DNA of 64,000 nucleotides from Kudoa neothunni (Eukaryota; Cnidaria): contig OZ199838.1 in NCBI GenBank assembly GCA_964304625.1, positions 6,944,001 through 7,008,000 of the forward strand, read 5' to 3'. A program made the position numbers and the translations under genes. The notes below the pieces were generated by a model. It was given only the letters and a program-made list of their open reading frames with translations, did not search any database and was not told where the DNA came from. This document shows, piece by piece, positions 1 through 10,918 of the stretch (position 1 is the stretch's first letter; each line of letters starts with the position of its first letter).

Positions 1-101
1 TATGAAGTAATTATGTTTCTATAATTTAGTAACATTTAAATTATCAATACTAATGTAAAATAACATTTATAGTAAAAATACGATTTATGCCGGAAAGAAC
101 G

Positions 102-179
102 CCGCATGCGGTCTGCGCTAAAAATGAATGTAAGAGATTTAACCAGGAGGCGCGCCAACAACCGTAGTGACGTCGCGAA
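102..179 (+). promoter_or_regulatory. H3 upstream region
   Basis: The 5' flank has a palindromic GCCGCATGCGG (101-111) similar to NRF-1 sites and a CRE-like TGACGTCG (168-175) ending a few bases before the ATG. A TATA-like TTTATAGTA lies at about 66-74. These are motif observations only. Confidence 0.35.
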
Positions 180-599
180 ATGGCCAGAACTAAACAAACT
201 GCTAGAAAGACTACTGGAGGAGCCGGAGGAAAGGCACCTAGAAAGCAATTGGCTACCAAGTCTTCAAGAAAGACAATCCCATCCATGGGAGGAGTCAAAA
301 AGCCTCATAGATTTAGACCTGGTACAGTCGCCTTGAGAGAGATCAGAAGATACCAAAAGTCTACTGAGCTCCTCATTAGAAAGTTGCCTTTCCAAAGATT
401 GGTTAGAGAGATTGCTCAAGATTACAAAACCGACTTGAGATTCCAACAATCTGCTGTTTCAGCCCTACAAGAAGCCACTGAGGCCTATTTGATTGGTATG
501 TTTGAGGACTCTAACCTTATTGCCATCCACTCTAAAAGGGTCACCATTATGTCTCGTGACATCCAGCTTGCTCGCCGTATTCGCGGTGAGAAAGTTTAA
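180..599 (+). CDS. Histone H3 variant with tail insertion
   Basis: Core nucleosome histone H3, 139 residues including Met and intronless. The histone fold is intact: [20 protein letters not shown], then the alpha-2/alpha-3 segments, ending RRIRGEKV. It departs from usual H3 (136 residues) by one three-residue insertion (Ala-Gly-Gly) in the tail between Gly13 and Lys14, giving [10 protein letters not shown]. Ser10 and Ser28 are both Thr, Ala24/25 are Ser, Tyr41 is Phe, Phe78 is Tyr, and the usual Cys110 is Ile. The 87-90 patch resembles replication-type SAVM rather than H3.3 AAIG, yet position 31 is Ser as in H3.3. No histone 3' stem-loop or AATAAA is visible in the next 150 bp. A TGACGTCG element sits just before the ATG and a GCATGCG motif at 102-111. 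It is surely an H3; whether it is the bulk H3 or a specialised variant is unknown. Confidence 0.95.
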   Translation: MARTKQTARKTTGGAGGKAPRKQLATKSSRKTIPSMGGVKKPHRFRPGTVALREIRRYQKSTELLIRKLPFQRLVREIAQDYKTDLRFQQSAVSALQEATEAYLIGMFEDSNLIAIHSKRVTIMSRDIQLARRIRGEKV

Positions 600-891
600 T
601 TTTTTGTGAACGTGTTTTTGTTTTGTATGAAATATTGTTGATTTGGCATCTTTATTTTTTTGCGCACCACTTTTATTTAGAGCGTGGATGAAGGGTTCGT
701 CCGTCCAAAAAATTTAAGGCGGTGGTAGGTTCGTCACATTAGTACGGTTAACACCTGATCTTGTGCTCTTCGGGGTTTTACGTACTTTTTTAAATGGATA
801 GCTTTGTGAGAACCATACTTAGTATGCATACACAGTCGAATCTTAGTTATTGCGTAATTTTTCTCCATCCACGATTATTTTAGCAGTACAG

Positions 892-1071
892 CAGCGCCTC
901 CCAACTAAAACTGGACTCGCACCCCCATTTTTGGACAAAACGGAATTCGCACCTCTTTGCATACGATAAGTTGTAACTGACTTATTTATAATTTATCAAA
1001 AATTATTTTCAATTTTGATCGGATCTCCCACCACCTGAAACCAAAGTTCGCACCCCCGGTTGGGAACCCTG
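892..1071. mobile_element. hAT-type MITE, 180 bp
   Basis: Short non-autonomous element with ends CAGCGCCTCCCAACT and, on the other strand, CAGGGTTCCCAACC. It is flanked by a perfect 8-bp direct repeat CAGTACAG (884-891 and 1072-1079). An 8-bp target duplication with CAG ends is typical of hAT elements. No coding capacity. Confidence 0.7.
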
Positions 1072-1242
1072 CAGTACAGGGTATTATCGCAGGCGCGTTA
1101 TGTACGATCACAAAAATTTGTTGGGGTTTAAAATAACTGATAATTTCAATTTGTTTTGACCATTTTTGGAATATTTCAGATATTAACTCCACAACTGTAT
1201 GGTCTCAAAATAATGCTGTTGAGTTTTTTGATTAAATTATGG

Positions 1243-3120
1243 CAGTGGCTATTGCAACGGGAGGAAATAACTCGAAAACTAACATGTCTATAAAAACTTC
1301 AATTTCGTTTTATGATAAATGATTTTTTCGCCAAAAAGTTAAAATATTATAAAAGGAATCCAAGATAACAAATTTTCGTATTTTATGGCAATGAATTCAG
1401 AGGTTAAGAATTATTTTTAAGTCCTTAATTAGCGATTTATAATTTATAAACGTGATAATCTTTTCCATAATTCATAGTAATATAAATTGTTTCAATTAAA
1501 AGATCCAAATTCGCCGGACTTGCGCATGAATGAAGAAGCACCGCTATAACGCTAAACACAATAATAATGCACTGTTAACATATCGCATAAAATATTAGAT
1601 CTTTTTATTTCGCGATCCTAATTTTCTACATATTAAATGATCTATCTTTTCGCTATATAAAGATGCAAATTAGCTTTATTATACCGAAATTTATTTAGGG
1701 ATTAATAACATGAAAATTTTTGATTTCCATCTATTAATTGTTTTATTATTTACCCTGCTTTCTTTTTCTAGGAAGGCCGACAACCGTAAGCGCAGCACCT
1801 CTAAGACGCCCAACACTGTTTACTTTAGATCAGGGGTCGGATAATCATTTCAAAGTAGGAGGTAGGCCAGAATATATTTAAATCCAGTAGATGTAATGAA
1901 TTTTTCACAATACACTTGAAAATTGGATTAGTAAATTTATATTTTGAAATTTAAAAGAATATATTTTTATTTTAACGAGAAAAAGAAACATAACGAACGT
2001 GAAAGTTCGATATTTTTATGAGGGAATTACTGATTTTATAAAATTTTTTATTTCATAATTTACTTGATATTTTTGGTGCTGAATTTAAACGTTTATATAT
2101 TCAAATTATGGTTCTAAATCGTAAAGATTAATAATTAAACATTTCCATTAGCTACAATAAAACTAATATCATACAATCAGTAAAATTAAGTAAGGAATTT
2201 GCTCGGGGAAAAATTTTAATCTTTATTTTTTAAAGCACTTTTATGTTTAAAAAAAGGGAATAATACCTAAGTAATATAGTTCACATTGCTATTAAGCTTA
2301 TTTATATGCTGAAGAGATCGACATTAAAGGTTGGGGAAATCATATAAGCACCGTCAAAAAAATTAACTTTATCGGTGACATCACTTGCGGGGGCCGGTCG
2401 TTGCCGACCTCTGTCTTAAAAGGATCTTGATTTTATTATAATAATCATATTTTTGTTTTTATGTAGAGAATTATTACCCATTACCCTCAAATTATTTCGA
2501 CGTAACATCGAATCAAGGAAATGACACATTATTCCTTAAAAACTACCATATCTTTAACAAAAAATCTATTTTTAAAGTCCTATATATAGTATAAATAAAT
2601 CTAACTCGAAATCATAGATTCGTGTTTATTTCGTAGATTGAGACATAGCTTTAAATACAATGAGTTGTACATTAATACACATTATTCATATTATAAATTT
2701 TGAGAAAAAAATCTTTAATTAGTGTGTTAATAATTCTCCATAATAGCATGTATCGAATCAAAGGGATGTTAACAGACGAAAGAACCAGTACCACTAGTTA
2801 ACTAAATCTTACGTAATGGCGCGGACTCCTGAGCGTGGTAATTCATACTATAGAAAGCATACGATTTACATAAAATTTTTGCAATTATGAAAGTTTATTG
2901 TCTTAGAAAGCTTTTTTTAGTGTTCCTACGATCTATCAAATCAAAATGACATTATGAATTTACTTAATTTTCAATAACAACCTTGAAAATTCCACCATAT
3001 TATATTTCCCCCAAAATTTGAAATTATTTGGAGAAAAAATCATTTATTATAAAAACGAAATTAAAATTTTTATAGACATGTTAGTTTTCGAGTTATTTCC
3101 TCCCGTTGCAATAGCCACTG
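1243..3120. mobile_element. Long-inverted-repeat element, 1.88 kb
   Basis: The first about 86 bp (1243-1328) recur in inverted orientation at 3035-3120. The outer 54 bases are identical and the rest differ at a few positions. The interior is AT-rich with no open frame worth calling. Ends begin CAGTGGCTATTGCAACGGGA. No clear target duplication was found. Long terminal inverted repeats suggest a Mutator-like or other non-autonomous DNA transposon. Confidence 0.7.
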
Positions 3121-3128
3121 GCTTAAAT

Positions 3129-3530
3129 TGTTGATTGTTTGAGTTCCACAGTTGGCACAAGCGCTTCATCTTTTACAAAAGTTGGAGCGAAATTTTCGCG
3201 GAATTTATCAATTGTATACGCTTCAGGTAAAGTTATTGATTCCTCATGTATTTTTCCCTCTTTTTCAATATTGTTGGTTTCGTCATATTTTAATCTAAAA
3301 ATTAAAGTTGATAAACAATTAAATAGTGTGACGAAATTTTCAACGTTATTTTCAGAAAAATCTTGAGATAAGTTTGCATTATCTATTAATTAATCTTTAA
3401 TTTGGTATATTTGTAGTATCGATGTACAATGTTCAAAAAGTTTAGGTTTTTTAAATCAATTTTGAATTATAGTCGATGATACGTTTTTCCATGCTTGATT
3501 TAAAGTTTTAATAAAACCAAAATGATATAC
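3129..3530 (-). pseudogene. Pogo/Tigger-like transposase C-terminal remnant
   Basis: On the minus strand, broken frames read NQAWKNVSSTIIQN followed by FKKPKLF, the typical tail of pogo/Tigger transposases (a Trp-x-x-Val then a Thr-Ile-x-Asn patch). An open tail follows that ends KDEALVPTVELKQSTI and a TAA. Stops interrupt the segment. It abuts the long-inverted-repeat element. Confidence 0.45.
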
Positions 3531-4320
3531 TTAATTAAATTTGAATTATCTATATTTATTACGTTGCACTCTTCGTATCGTAGTGAAATTTTTTAAAAAT
3601 TAATTCCAAATCTATTTTTAAATTCGATAAATCAACCGTTACTACCGCTGAATTTGTTAATACTCATGGATTTGCGATACTTTTTGTTTTTTCAACAATT
3701 AAGTAGGCAGGAGCAACCTTCTTTTCATTTCGCATTTTAGTTATTCATGTATAGAATAAATTAACAAACTCTGTGTACATGTCTTCTTTTTTTTTGAAGC
3801 CGAAATGATAGAATTAATAATATCATGTGAGAAGCTAAGATTCTATTAATAGTAGAATGCCTGGCAAATATATTACATTGGGATTAGATAATTTTATGTT
3901 ATTAGATGGCGAGCTCAATTAACATTAATTTAAATAAGATAAAAGCAAAGTTTGGGTAAAAAATTTAAAATATCCTTTATATTTCAATGAATGTTGAAGT
4001 TACGCAATATCCAGATTCGACTGTACTAAGGTTTATTGTAATTAATATTTTACATGTAAAAAATCTTTATTTAATATCAAATAACGCCAAGGTACATAAA
4101 ATCCGTAGTGACCGATTTTACGTACCTTTTTGTTTGAATTCCTATACCATTTGCGGATTTTACGCAATCACTAACTATGGTCGCTGATAGCGAGAGGCAT
4201 AGAACATTTAAAGAGAAATATGGAATATTGAAATTCTTACCTCTAAAAATGTAAAAACATTTTCTATTCGTCATTTCAATATTTCCATATTGTATTCTCC
4301 TTGTGAAATAAAAAATGAAA
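3531..4320. other. No gene seen
   Basis: AT-rich sequence with short frames only. The minus strand at 3540-3780 may be the decayed middle of the adjacent pogo remnant. Nothing else is supported. Confidence 0.4.
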
Positions 4321-4419
4321 TTACTTCATAATATGAATCGGGTTTCGTCAATTTGAAGTGCAAGAATTTAGCAAAGAGGAAAGATTTTACAACAGATGTC
4401 TAAGTTTAAGATTGGATGA

Positions 4420-5180
4420 ATTTAATGTGATCGAATAAACATTAGTTAAAGACAAACGGTATTATTTAAAATATAATGAATTAGCAGGATCGAATTATAA
4501 AAAAGCGGATAAAATTTGGTTGGTTTAAAGCCTCGAGTTTCGATTAAATTGGAATAAAATCAACTTACACAGTGAATTAGATACTGCCGACAATAAAATA
4601 ATTGAAGAATAGAAGACTACATTATCCGATATGTAGAAAAGTTATTCCATAGTCGTATATATAATGTTGACAACACATCATTCTACTTTCAGCGGCAGCG
4701 TCGTATTAATGTTATAAAAAATTGTTTATCATTCTAATTTGAGGAAAAGCTTTGTAATGCTACATGAATCAACTGGAGATGCGTACAAAAAATTAAAAAA
4801 ATAGAGTTTGTATACTGTTTGATGCTTCGATTACAGGAGAAAAACTAGACCTGTTTATTATTGGTCGTTGTGCCAAACCCGGTAGTTTTAAGAGCGCTGA
4901 ATTGTTACCTTGGTCCTATGAAAATATTGAAAATCCTGAACGTCTATATCTCTATTCGAAGAAATTTTAATTATTCCAAACAGATATTTCAAACGTAAAA
5001 ATGAAAAGTCCTTATTGCTCATGGACAACGCGTCTTATTCTCAATATAATTTATGAGATATTAAATCGACCTTTTCCAAAAAATATATCAAACATACTAC
5101 AGCCAATGGATCGGGACATTATTCGACCGTTTAAGTTGCACTATAAAAGCTTTATGATTCGTAGATAAATTTCACGAGTC
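4420..5180 (+). pseudogene. Pogo/Tigger-like transposase remnant
   Basis: Plus-strand frames interrupted by stops and shifts show the DDE core order of a pogo/Tigger transposase: IYNVDNTSFYF near 4660 (first catalytic Asp region), LLLMDNASYSQYNL near 5010 (second Asp), and ILQPMDRDIIRPFKLHYKSF near 5095-5150 (third Asp motif QPMD). The family normally has about 500 residues in one frame; here at least three frames are needed. Terminal repeats were not identified. Confidence 0.65.
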
Positions 5181-5576
5181 GAGAATGACTTTATATGACT
5201 CCTCAAAATATGCTCGATACACTCATGCTTATTATAATGTCTTTGGGGAAAATTTACGCGACCACTCGTAGTCATTAGTCTTAATAAAGCATTCTCTATT
5301 CCCGTTGATTTAATTTTACGCCCCGAATGAACCGCCAAATTATCGGATATGGATAAAAAATAGGATGAAATTGCCGAAATGATACTCGAGTAGGAGATTG
5401 ACATAGATTATATGAATGGTATTAATGAAAATAAGGATGATATGTAATAGACTATGAAGGATATCGAACAGGAAAGGGTATGAATAACACGTATAAATGT
5501 AATTCAATAAGTACTATTCAAAATAGGTTTATAACTTTTTCATAATATTAATCACGAGAAATATCATCCATTAAAT

Positions 5577-6567
5577 GACATTTCGGAAAGATGATAAAAA
5601 CTTTTGATTTCATCCTCCGAAACAGACTCTGCCGCAGCCTTCATTCTTGAAATCAAATCATCCGTTCCGCGCAAAGGGCCGTCTTTTCTAACCCTAGATT
5701 TAATAAGCGAGAAGACTTCCTCACATGGGTTAAGAAACGGCGAATACCTAGGCAGGTAACGTATTTTCTCTCAAATTCGTCATAAAATTCCGCATTTGCG
5801 TGATGAAAACTTACATTATCCATGGCAATAACGAAATTATCCTCCATAATATCTTCAATTTCTCTGAGGAAGTCTTGGAATATGTCTGTGTTGACAGATG
5901 AAAATACAGCCTCGCAATGTACCAGGCCAGTTCTACATATCGCCAATATCATCGTAACGTTTGGGCCACGACTATTTGGTAATGTCACATTAGGAGTTGT
6001 TCCTCTTGGTGATCTTCCGTGGGCCCCCAGCATATGGAGATTGAAAGGACTTTCGTCCACAAATACAAGTTTTGTGTATCTTGTGTTGATGTCTAACTGC
6101 GTATACCATTTGGCGTACACATTCCTTTCCCTCTTTACATCGGGAGAATTCCTACTCGAGGGAACTGGCCGGGTTAGTTAAGTGTTATATTCATGTCTTT
6201 AAGCCACCTCCAGACAGTAGTGGGACAGGGATTTAATTGTAATTGTACGATCGTCTTGAATTAATCGAATAAGATTATTTTTTATTTGATCGTTAAAAAC
6301 AACCCTTCTAACACCCCTCGAGGAGATTTTTTATCCGATAGGGTGATGTAATATTTTTTGACAATACTGTTTACAGTCGATGGGGAATATCCAAAAATTC
6401 CGCCACTTCTGCTTGGGTTTTTCCCCTTTTTAACAATTTGTTCGATAATTTTTTTTCCATTTTCTGCAGAAATAACATTGTATTTGACCATTTTTTACCT
6501 CTAGAAAAGGTTGCGCGAAAATCCGAAATTGATCATCACAATATCCGAAAATGGATGAAAAACCCGG
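5577..6567 (-). pseudogene. Tc1/mariner-type transposase, frameshifted
   Basis: An N-terminal helix-turn-helix part (from about 6491, GYSPSTVNSIVKKY) is followed by TTVWRWLKDMNITLN in another frame. The catalytic core then runs from 6120: LVFVDESPFN (Asp 1), IAMDNVSFHH (Asp 2), then SPFLNPCEEVFSLIKS (Glu) only after a one-base deletion near 5755. The right terminal repeat is shared with the element at 16975-18187 (the 17-base core GGATGAAAAACCCGGTA) and ends at 6567 next to TA. The left end was not found. It is a dead relative of that element. Confidence 0.8.
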
Positions 6568-6881
6568 TAGAAATAAACTATTCTTATGTACATAAAACTT
6601 AATCTCCTTTTTAAGCATTCGACAATTAACATTACATCGTGTTTATTTAGGTCTCCCTATCAATATGGTATCTTATGATTTGAATAAAAGTTTTATAATA
6701 TATTAAAGTATTGTTTCTTTCAAATTAATTTTAATTTATGATAAAGAATTAAAAGATTCGATGAATGACTAAATATTACAAAAATCACTTACTACGGGTA
6801 AATTTAATCTATAGATTCCTAAAATTATTACAAAAATATCATCTCTAATTTTAATTAAATAATCTATGAAAAATACTTTCC

Positions 6882-6950
6882 GATAATTGGGTGACTCTAT
6901 TTGATCAATTTATACTTGGGCCAAAAAGGGATCCACTGAACTTTCTAGAA
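6882..6950 (-). repeat. Fragment of the 46-kb piggyBac-type MITE
   Basis: About 69 bp that closely match the arm at 46037-46105 (GTGACTCTATTTGATCAATT and following), ending CTTTCTAGAATCAA where the other copy has CTTTCTAGGGTTAA. The stretch 6600-7354 otherwise shows no gene. Confidence 0.6.
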
Positions 6951-7354
6951 TCAACTAAAATTTCAACAACCGCAATCCAAAATAACTATTGGCCTTAATT
7001 TTCGGATTAATCGCTGTTAGAAAACAAGGCAAACGATTGGACGAAACAATCAAATCATGTTGGACGATATTCTTATCAACTTCAATTATATTAAATTTTA
7101 CATACCAAAATTGTGAAAAATTTTATTAATATTTAAAAAGAAGAGCTCTTAAGACTTCAATTTAATATACACGAGCATATGTAGAAACTAAAAAATTCAA
7201 TTTTTTTGCTCGTGCCAAAAAACAAACAATATAAAATGCAAGAAAGTGAATGGAAACAAATATGTTCGGGATGACTGTACAAACAAGAATGTATTTATAC
7301 ATGTCACAGATAATAGTTTGGTATTTAAAATTAAATTTTCAAATCGAATACACA

Positions 7355-8456
7355 TTATTTTCTTGCCCGATAAACACTGTAAAATAAAATAGCAGATAAT
7401 ACGTACCTAAAAAGTAATGTAAAAATAATCAAATTCAACCTAAAATTACCAAAAAATCAAATATTCAGTGTGCATATTATAATGGTCAACTTCAGGTGTA
7501 TAGGTGAGGGGTTCACCAGGTTCCCTCATGTGATCCTTGGAGGGAGCTTTTTGGAGGTAATATTGACCATAGTTATGCAAAAGCCACAGGCGCTTATGAG
7601 TTAATGTGGATGCTAAAACAAAACTAGGTTTTATTTTCATCAGCATATGCAAAATTACGCATATATAATCTACGAAAATAGCCTTCAACCACAGTGTCAC
7701 CTTTGTGCTAAAAAACATCAAATGATCACAACCACCAACTCAATTAACTACCATCTGACAATATTCATTAAAAGCAGGTGTTTCACTATGTCGAAGCAAT
7801 CCCAGATCAACCAATATAGTTTTACTAAGGCCGAATTAAAATGAATGCAGTCTAATCATGTGGATTCATTCTACCCATTAGATTTGAGTTTGAAGGGTAC
7901 ATAAGCATGAAAATCAGCAACGGTGTTGTGATTACAACCTTCAAGAAAAAGACAAGGTCCCACTTTGGCAAGTTCATCAAATAGAAATTCTCCTTCGAGT
8001 CTTACTTTTTTAAATAAATTTCTTGCCACACATCTACCATAATCGTCATATATTTAGCTGCTTAAAAAAATATCAATCACTTTGGAAGCTTTTCTACAAT
8101 AGGATCATTCATATTTTGTATAGATTTTAGTATGAGGCCTTCTCGTCTTCTATGACGATATAATTGCCAAGTGCCAAGACAAAAGCAAGTGATTGGGAAG
8201 ATATATGAGCTGAATGGAGTTTTTTTGATCTCACTGAACTGCTTTGGAACTTTTTTAGTCACACCTTGTGTAACCTCGTTGGTTTCATCACTCATCCATC
8301 GTTTCATGTGGCTGAACAACGAATCCTTATTTGGGTTTTTATTAGAATATGAAAAATATGTGGTCAGATTCAGCGGTGTTAAAGTGCGTTTCCAGCCACT
8401 AGGTTAATTAATATTAGACTACTGGATATCTAACACAACTACCTCCAAATCGTCAT
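7355..8456 (-). CDS. SURF1: SURF1 cytochrome c oxidase assembly factor
   Basis: Inner mitochondrial membrane protein needed for cytochrome c oxidase assembly. Seven exons: 8456-8443, 8398-8081, 8033-7875, 7824-7752, 7707-7659, 7612-7450, 7406-7355. The six introns are 43-50 nt, GT-AG, and all phases agree, giving 275 residues (human 300). The first exon supplies MTIWSGWKRTLTPLN, a mitochondrial-type presequence. Transmembrane segment 1 carries the family signature FCLGTWQLYRHRRR. The middle has VRLEGEF and DFHAYVPFK. The C-terminal HTEYLIFWYVLSAILFYSVY matches the conserved H-x-x-Y-x-x-x-W and second membrane segment. The exon 5 donor has an alternative 12 bases upstream. An NRF-1-like GGCGCATGC lies 22 bp before the ATG. 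The MRRF stop is 194 bp upstream on the same strand. Confidence 0.88.
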
Positions 8457-8477
8457 TTCAATTTTAAATATCTTAGA

Positions 8478-8486
8478 GCATGCGCC
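8478..8486 (-). promoter_or_regulatory. NRF-1-like site before SURF1
   Basis: GGCGCATGC on the minus strand, 22-30 bp upstream of the SURF1 ATG. It matches one half plus the centre of the vertebrate NRF-1 palindrome (TGCGCATGCGCA). Similar motifs precede other genes in the window. Confidence 0.4.
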
Positions 8487-8650
8487 AAAGTCCATATGGT
8501 CATGTAGATTTTGATTTGAATGTTCAAGGAGTATCTTTTTAAAACAATAATTTTTTGCATTTGAATTATAAATCAACTCAAGCTGATAAAAAACTCATTT
8601 ATGCGCACATAAAATCCTCATATATTTTTGTAAAATATAAAAATAAGAAT

Positions 8651-9615
8651 TTATAACAAGTTTGAAAGTTCTTCATGCTTTTGTTGTAGCAGTTCGTTGA
8701 TCTTTTGCTTATACAAATTAAACACACCAAGGATCTAAATAGTGACACATAGTAATTCCTAAAAACCGGTCAATTCTAATTATTTACTATTCCTTTCTGA
8801 ATAATTGACTGATGTATTGAAATATTTTGTTTGATGATTTTGTCGATCAAATTATGACAATAATCCATCATTTCATCCTCTATAGTTTTCGCATATTCTA
8901 CAGCATTATTGTAAAGCCCATCACAAAACGACTGGGATACGCTAAATAAATTCAATGAAAACCTTAGATAATGATTTCAAATATTAAATAGCAAATACAC
9001 TGGGAAAGGAAATTTAATAATGTTATCAACATTCACATTAGCATAGATTGGAAGATGGCAAGCTGACAGTCCTCCCAAAATCATCCTCAAATCCTATAGC
9101 ACCATTTTTAATAAATGAGTCGTTGGTTACCGCGGCTTGAATAAGATACTTGTTTGTTGTTGGTTTGTGGACTAACAACAATACAATTCTCTTCTCCGGT
9201 AACCATAGCAACATCTCCAATTTTGTTAGTAGATTTACCATTTTGGCAACATAAATCAATGCCTTTTACATATTCTAGAACAAGATTCAGGAAAGGTTAC
9301 AAATCTTCAAAAGCATACCTAACGATAGCTTAACAGAAAATTTGTCGTCGAACGCTTTTTTTCGAATCTCATAAATTTTATCAAGAACATTGTAAAGTTT
9401 TTTAATGTCAGGGTCAGCATTCTCACGGCTAGGAACCTCGATATCAACTAGAAAACCAATAGAAAAGTGCAAATTTAAAAGCTAAAACTTTTTGGAGGAT
9501 CCAAAACTCTCTTTTCTCCAAAAGTTGTGGCAATTAATGACGCATTCCTACAGAAAAATAAGCACTGCATTTGAATGAAAACAGGAAAGTTTGAAATTCT
9601 ACGCAAAGCCCACAT
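8651..9615 (-). CDS. MRRF: Mitochondrial ribosome-recycling factor
   Basis: Releases mitochondrial ribosomes after termination. Six exons: 9615-9489, 9447-9319, 9274-9150, 9093-9001, 8931-8788, 8734-8651. Introns are 41-69 nt and in phase throughout; 233 residues (human 262). The N-terminus MWALRRISNFPVFIQMQ looks like a mitochondrial presequence. The middle aligns to domain II of the family: NKIGDVAMVTGEENCIVV, then NVNVDNIIKFPFP where the family has an L-I-R-V-P-I-P type motif. The helical C-terminus ends KQKINELLQQKHEELSNLL. Sequence similarity is low and the normally Arg-rich helix is divergent (NNAVEYAKTIEDEMMDYCHN), so the call rests on motif order and length. An NRF-1-like CGTATGCGCG lies about 33 bp before the ATG. 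Tandem with SURF1. Confidence 0.7.
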
Positions 9616-9647
9616 TTATACACCACGTGACATCAATGTAGAATGTC

Positions 9648-9657
9648 CGCGCATACG
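9648..9657 (-). promoter_or_regulatory. NRF-1-like site before MRRF
   Basis: CGTATGCGCG on the minus strand, 33-42 bp upstream of the MRRF ATG. It is one of the recurring GCATGCGC-type motifs in this window. Confidence 0.35.
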
Positions 9658-10006
9658 AACCATCTTTCCATCTCACTTAAACTGCGGTGGGTGACGGGTA
9701 ATGCTCAGTATGGCTAATACACACTTTTTCTATTGCATAAAAAATGCCGTTTGTTGAGCTCATTATCCAAGTTGATAATTATAAACTTAGTTTAGCTGAG
9801 TTATTAAAAACGAAAAATAATTTTCTAACAATAATACAGTAAAATACATACATTAAAACGTATTGCTGGCTAATTCGCTCGTTCTTTCGGTACCCAGGGA
9901 TTAAGTATTACCCCTCGCTCATTGTGTACACAATCAATTTGAACGCAAAAAGATAAAAACTCCAATAAAATTCAAACACCTAACTATAACATTGAGATAT
10001 TAGGAT

Positions 10007-10918
10007 TTAAGCATTAAGTGCAAGATTGGTTAGCTCATGAGTGAACTGTTGGTAAGGATTCTTCTTCAATCTAGAATCAGCCCACATATCAGGAGTCAAG
10101 AAATCGTAGGTTTTTCTAAGAGCTTGACACGTAGCCGACGCGAAATTCAACACTGTCGAGGTGTGACCAACCGAACAAGTGAAACAATCCTCTATTCCAG
10201 CCATCTCCAAAAGTTTCTTTGGAACAGGTGCAGCTACTAGACCAGTGCCGCGAGGAGCAGGAATCAATCTCACCATCACAGAACCACACTTACCAGTCAA
10301 CTATAACTGAAGATCACAAGGGGTTCAACCAACATAAAAGCTCACTTTGCATGGCACAGTATGTGGTTTGCCAATCTTATTTCCCCAATAACCAAACTTA
10401 ACTGGAACCATTCTCAATTTTGCATCAATAATTGCACTGTTGATTGCCTTGGCAACTTCTTTAGAAACTTTAACATCCCAAACCTACATGGCCATTCTGA
10501 TCACCAATAACCACAATAGCTCTAAAGCGAGTTCTTTGACCGGCACATGTTTGCTTCTGTACCGGCTTCACTTTTAGAATTTCGTTTTGCAATTCATCTT
10601 GTGTGAAGTGATCTATTATTTCGCTTTCCTACACAATAAAATCCAACAGTCAACTCGGATGCTCACTGAAACAACTAAAACCTTTATGGGAAGGGCGTGT
10701 AGGTAGATTTCCTCGAGTGATTTAATCAAACCAGCTTTCACTAGACGTCCCAACTTTGTCACTGGAACCCACACTTTTCCACCTCGGTCACCACGTCTTG
10801 GAGGTCCTCTTCTTCTTGGACGACCACGGGGGCCACCACCTCTAGAACGTTGGTTATCGCCAAAACCACGTCTTTCTCGCTGTGTTCCTTGTGTTCTTTG
10901 ATCAGGTTGTTGTTCCAT
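10007..10918 (-). CDS. RPS2: Ribosomal protein S2 (uS5), one frameshift
   Basis: Small-subunit cytosolic ribosomal protein. Three exons: 10918-10682, 10628-10346, 10300-10007; introns 53 and 45 nt. The N-terminus is Arg/Gly-rich ([17 protein letters not shown]). [20 protein letters not shown] and [11 protein letters not shown], then the S5 double-stranded RNA-binding domain, are plain, and the C-terminus has [20 protein letters not shown]. Exon 2 has one extra base at 10475 inside the conserved GLGVK motif: the frame reads GHVGLG and must skip one base to continue [11 protein letters not shown]. Without the skip a TAA follows at once. No intron with correct phase repairs it. Corrected length is about 270 residues (human 293). 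Either a sequence error or a recently killed copy; everything else looks functional. Confidence 0.9.

Noticed and set aside
600-760. Histone 3' stem-loop after H3
   Set aside because: No six-base stem with the expected loop is present in the first 150 bp. The transcript may be polyadenylated, though no AATAAA is seen either.
5141-5404. Minus-strand 87-codon frame
   Set aside because: It lies opposite the pogo remnant and has no recognisable motif.
8171-8407. Plus-strand frame opposite SURF1
   Set aside because: It is the antisense shadow of SURF1 exon 2 and has no features of its own.
9682-9710. GGTGGGTGACGGGTAAT between MRRF and RPS2 as an end of the 36.9-kb element family
   Set aside because: Only a short core matches, with no partner end or TA duplication. 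Probably chance or an unreadable fragment.
10462-10490. A 29-nt intron in RPS2 that would explain the frameshift
   Set aside because: A GT...AG pair exists there, but removing it loses the conserved GLGVKVSK segment and leaves the wrong phase.
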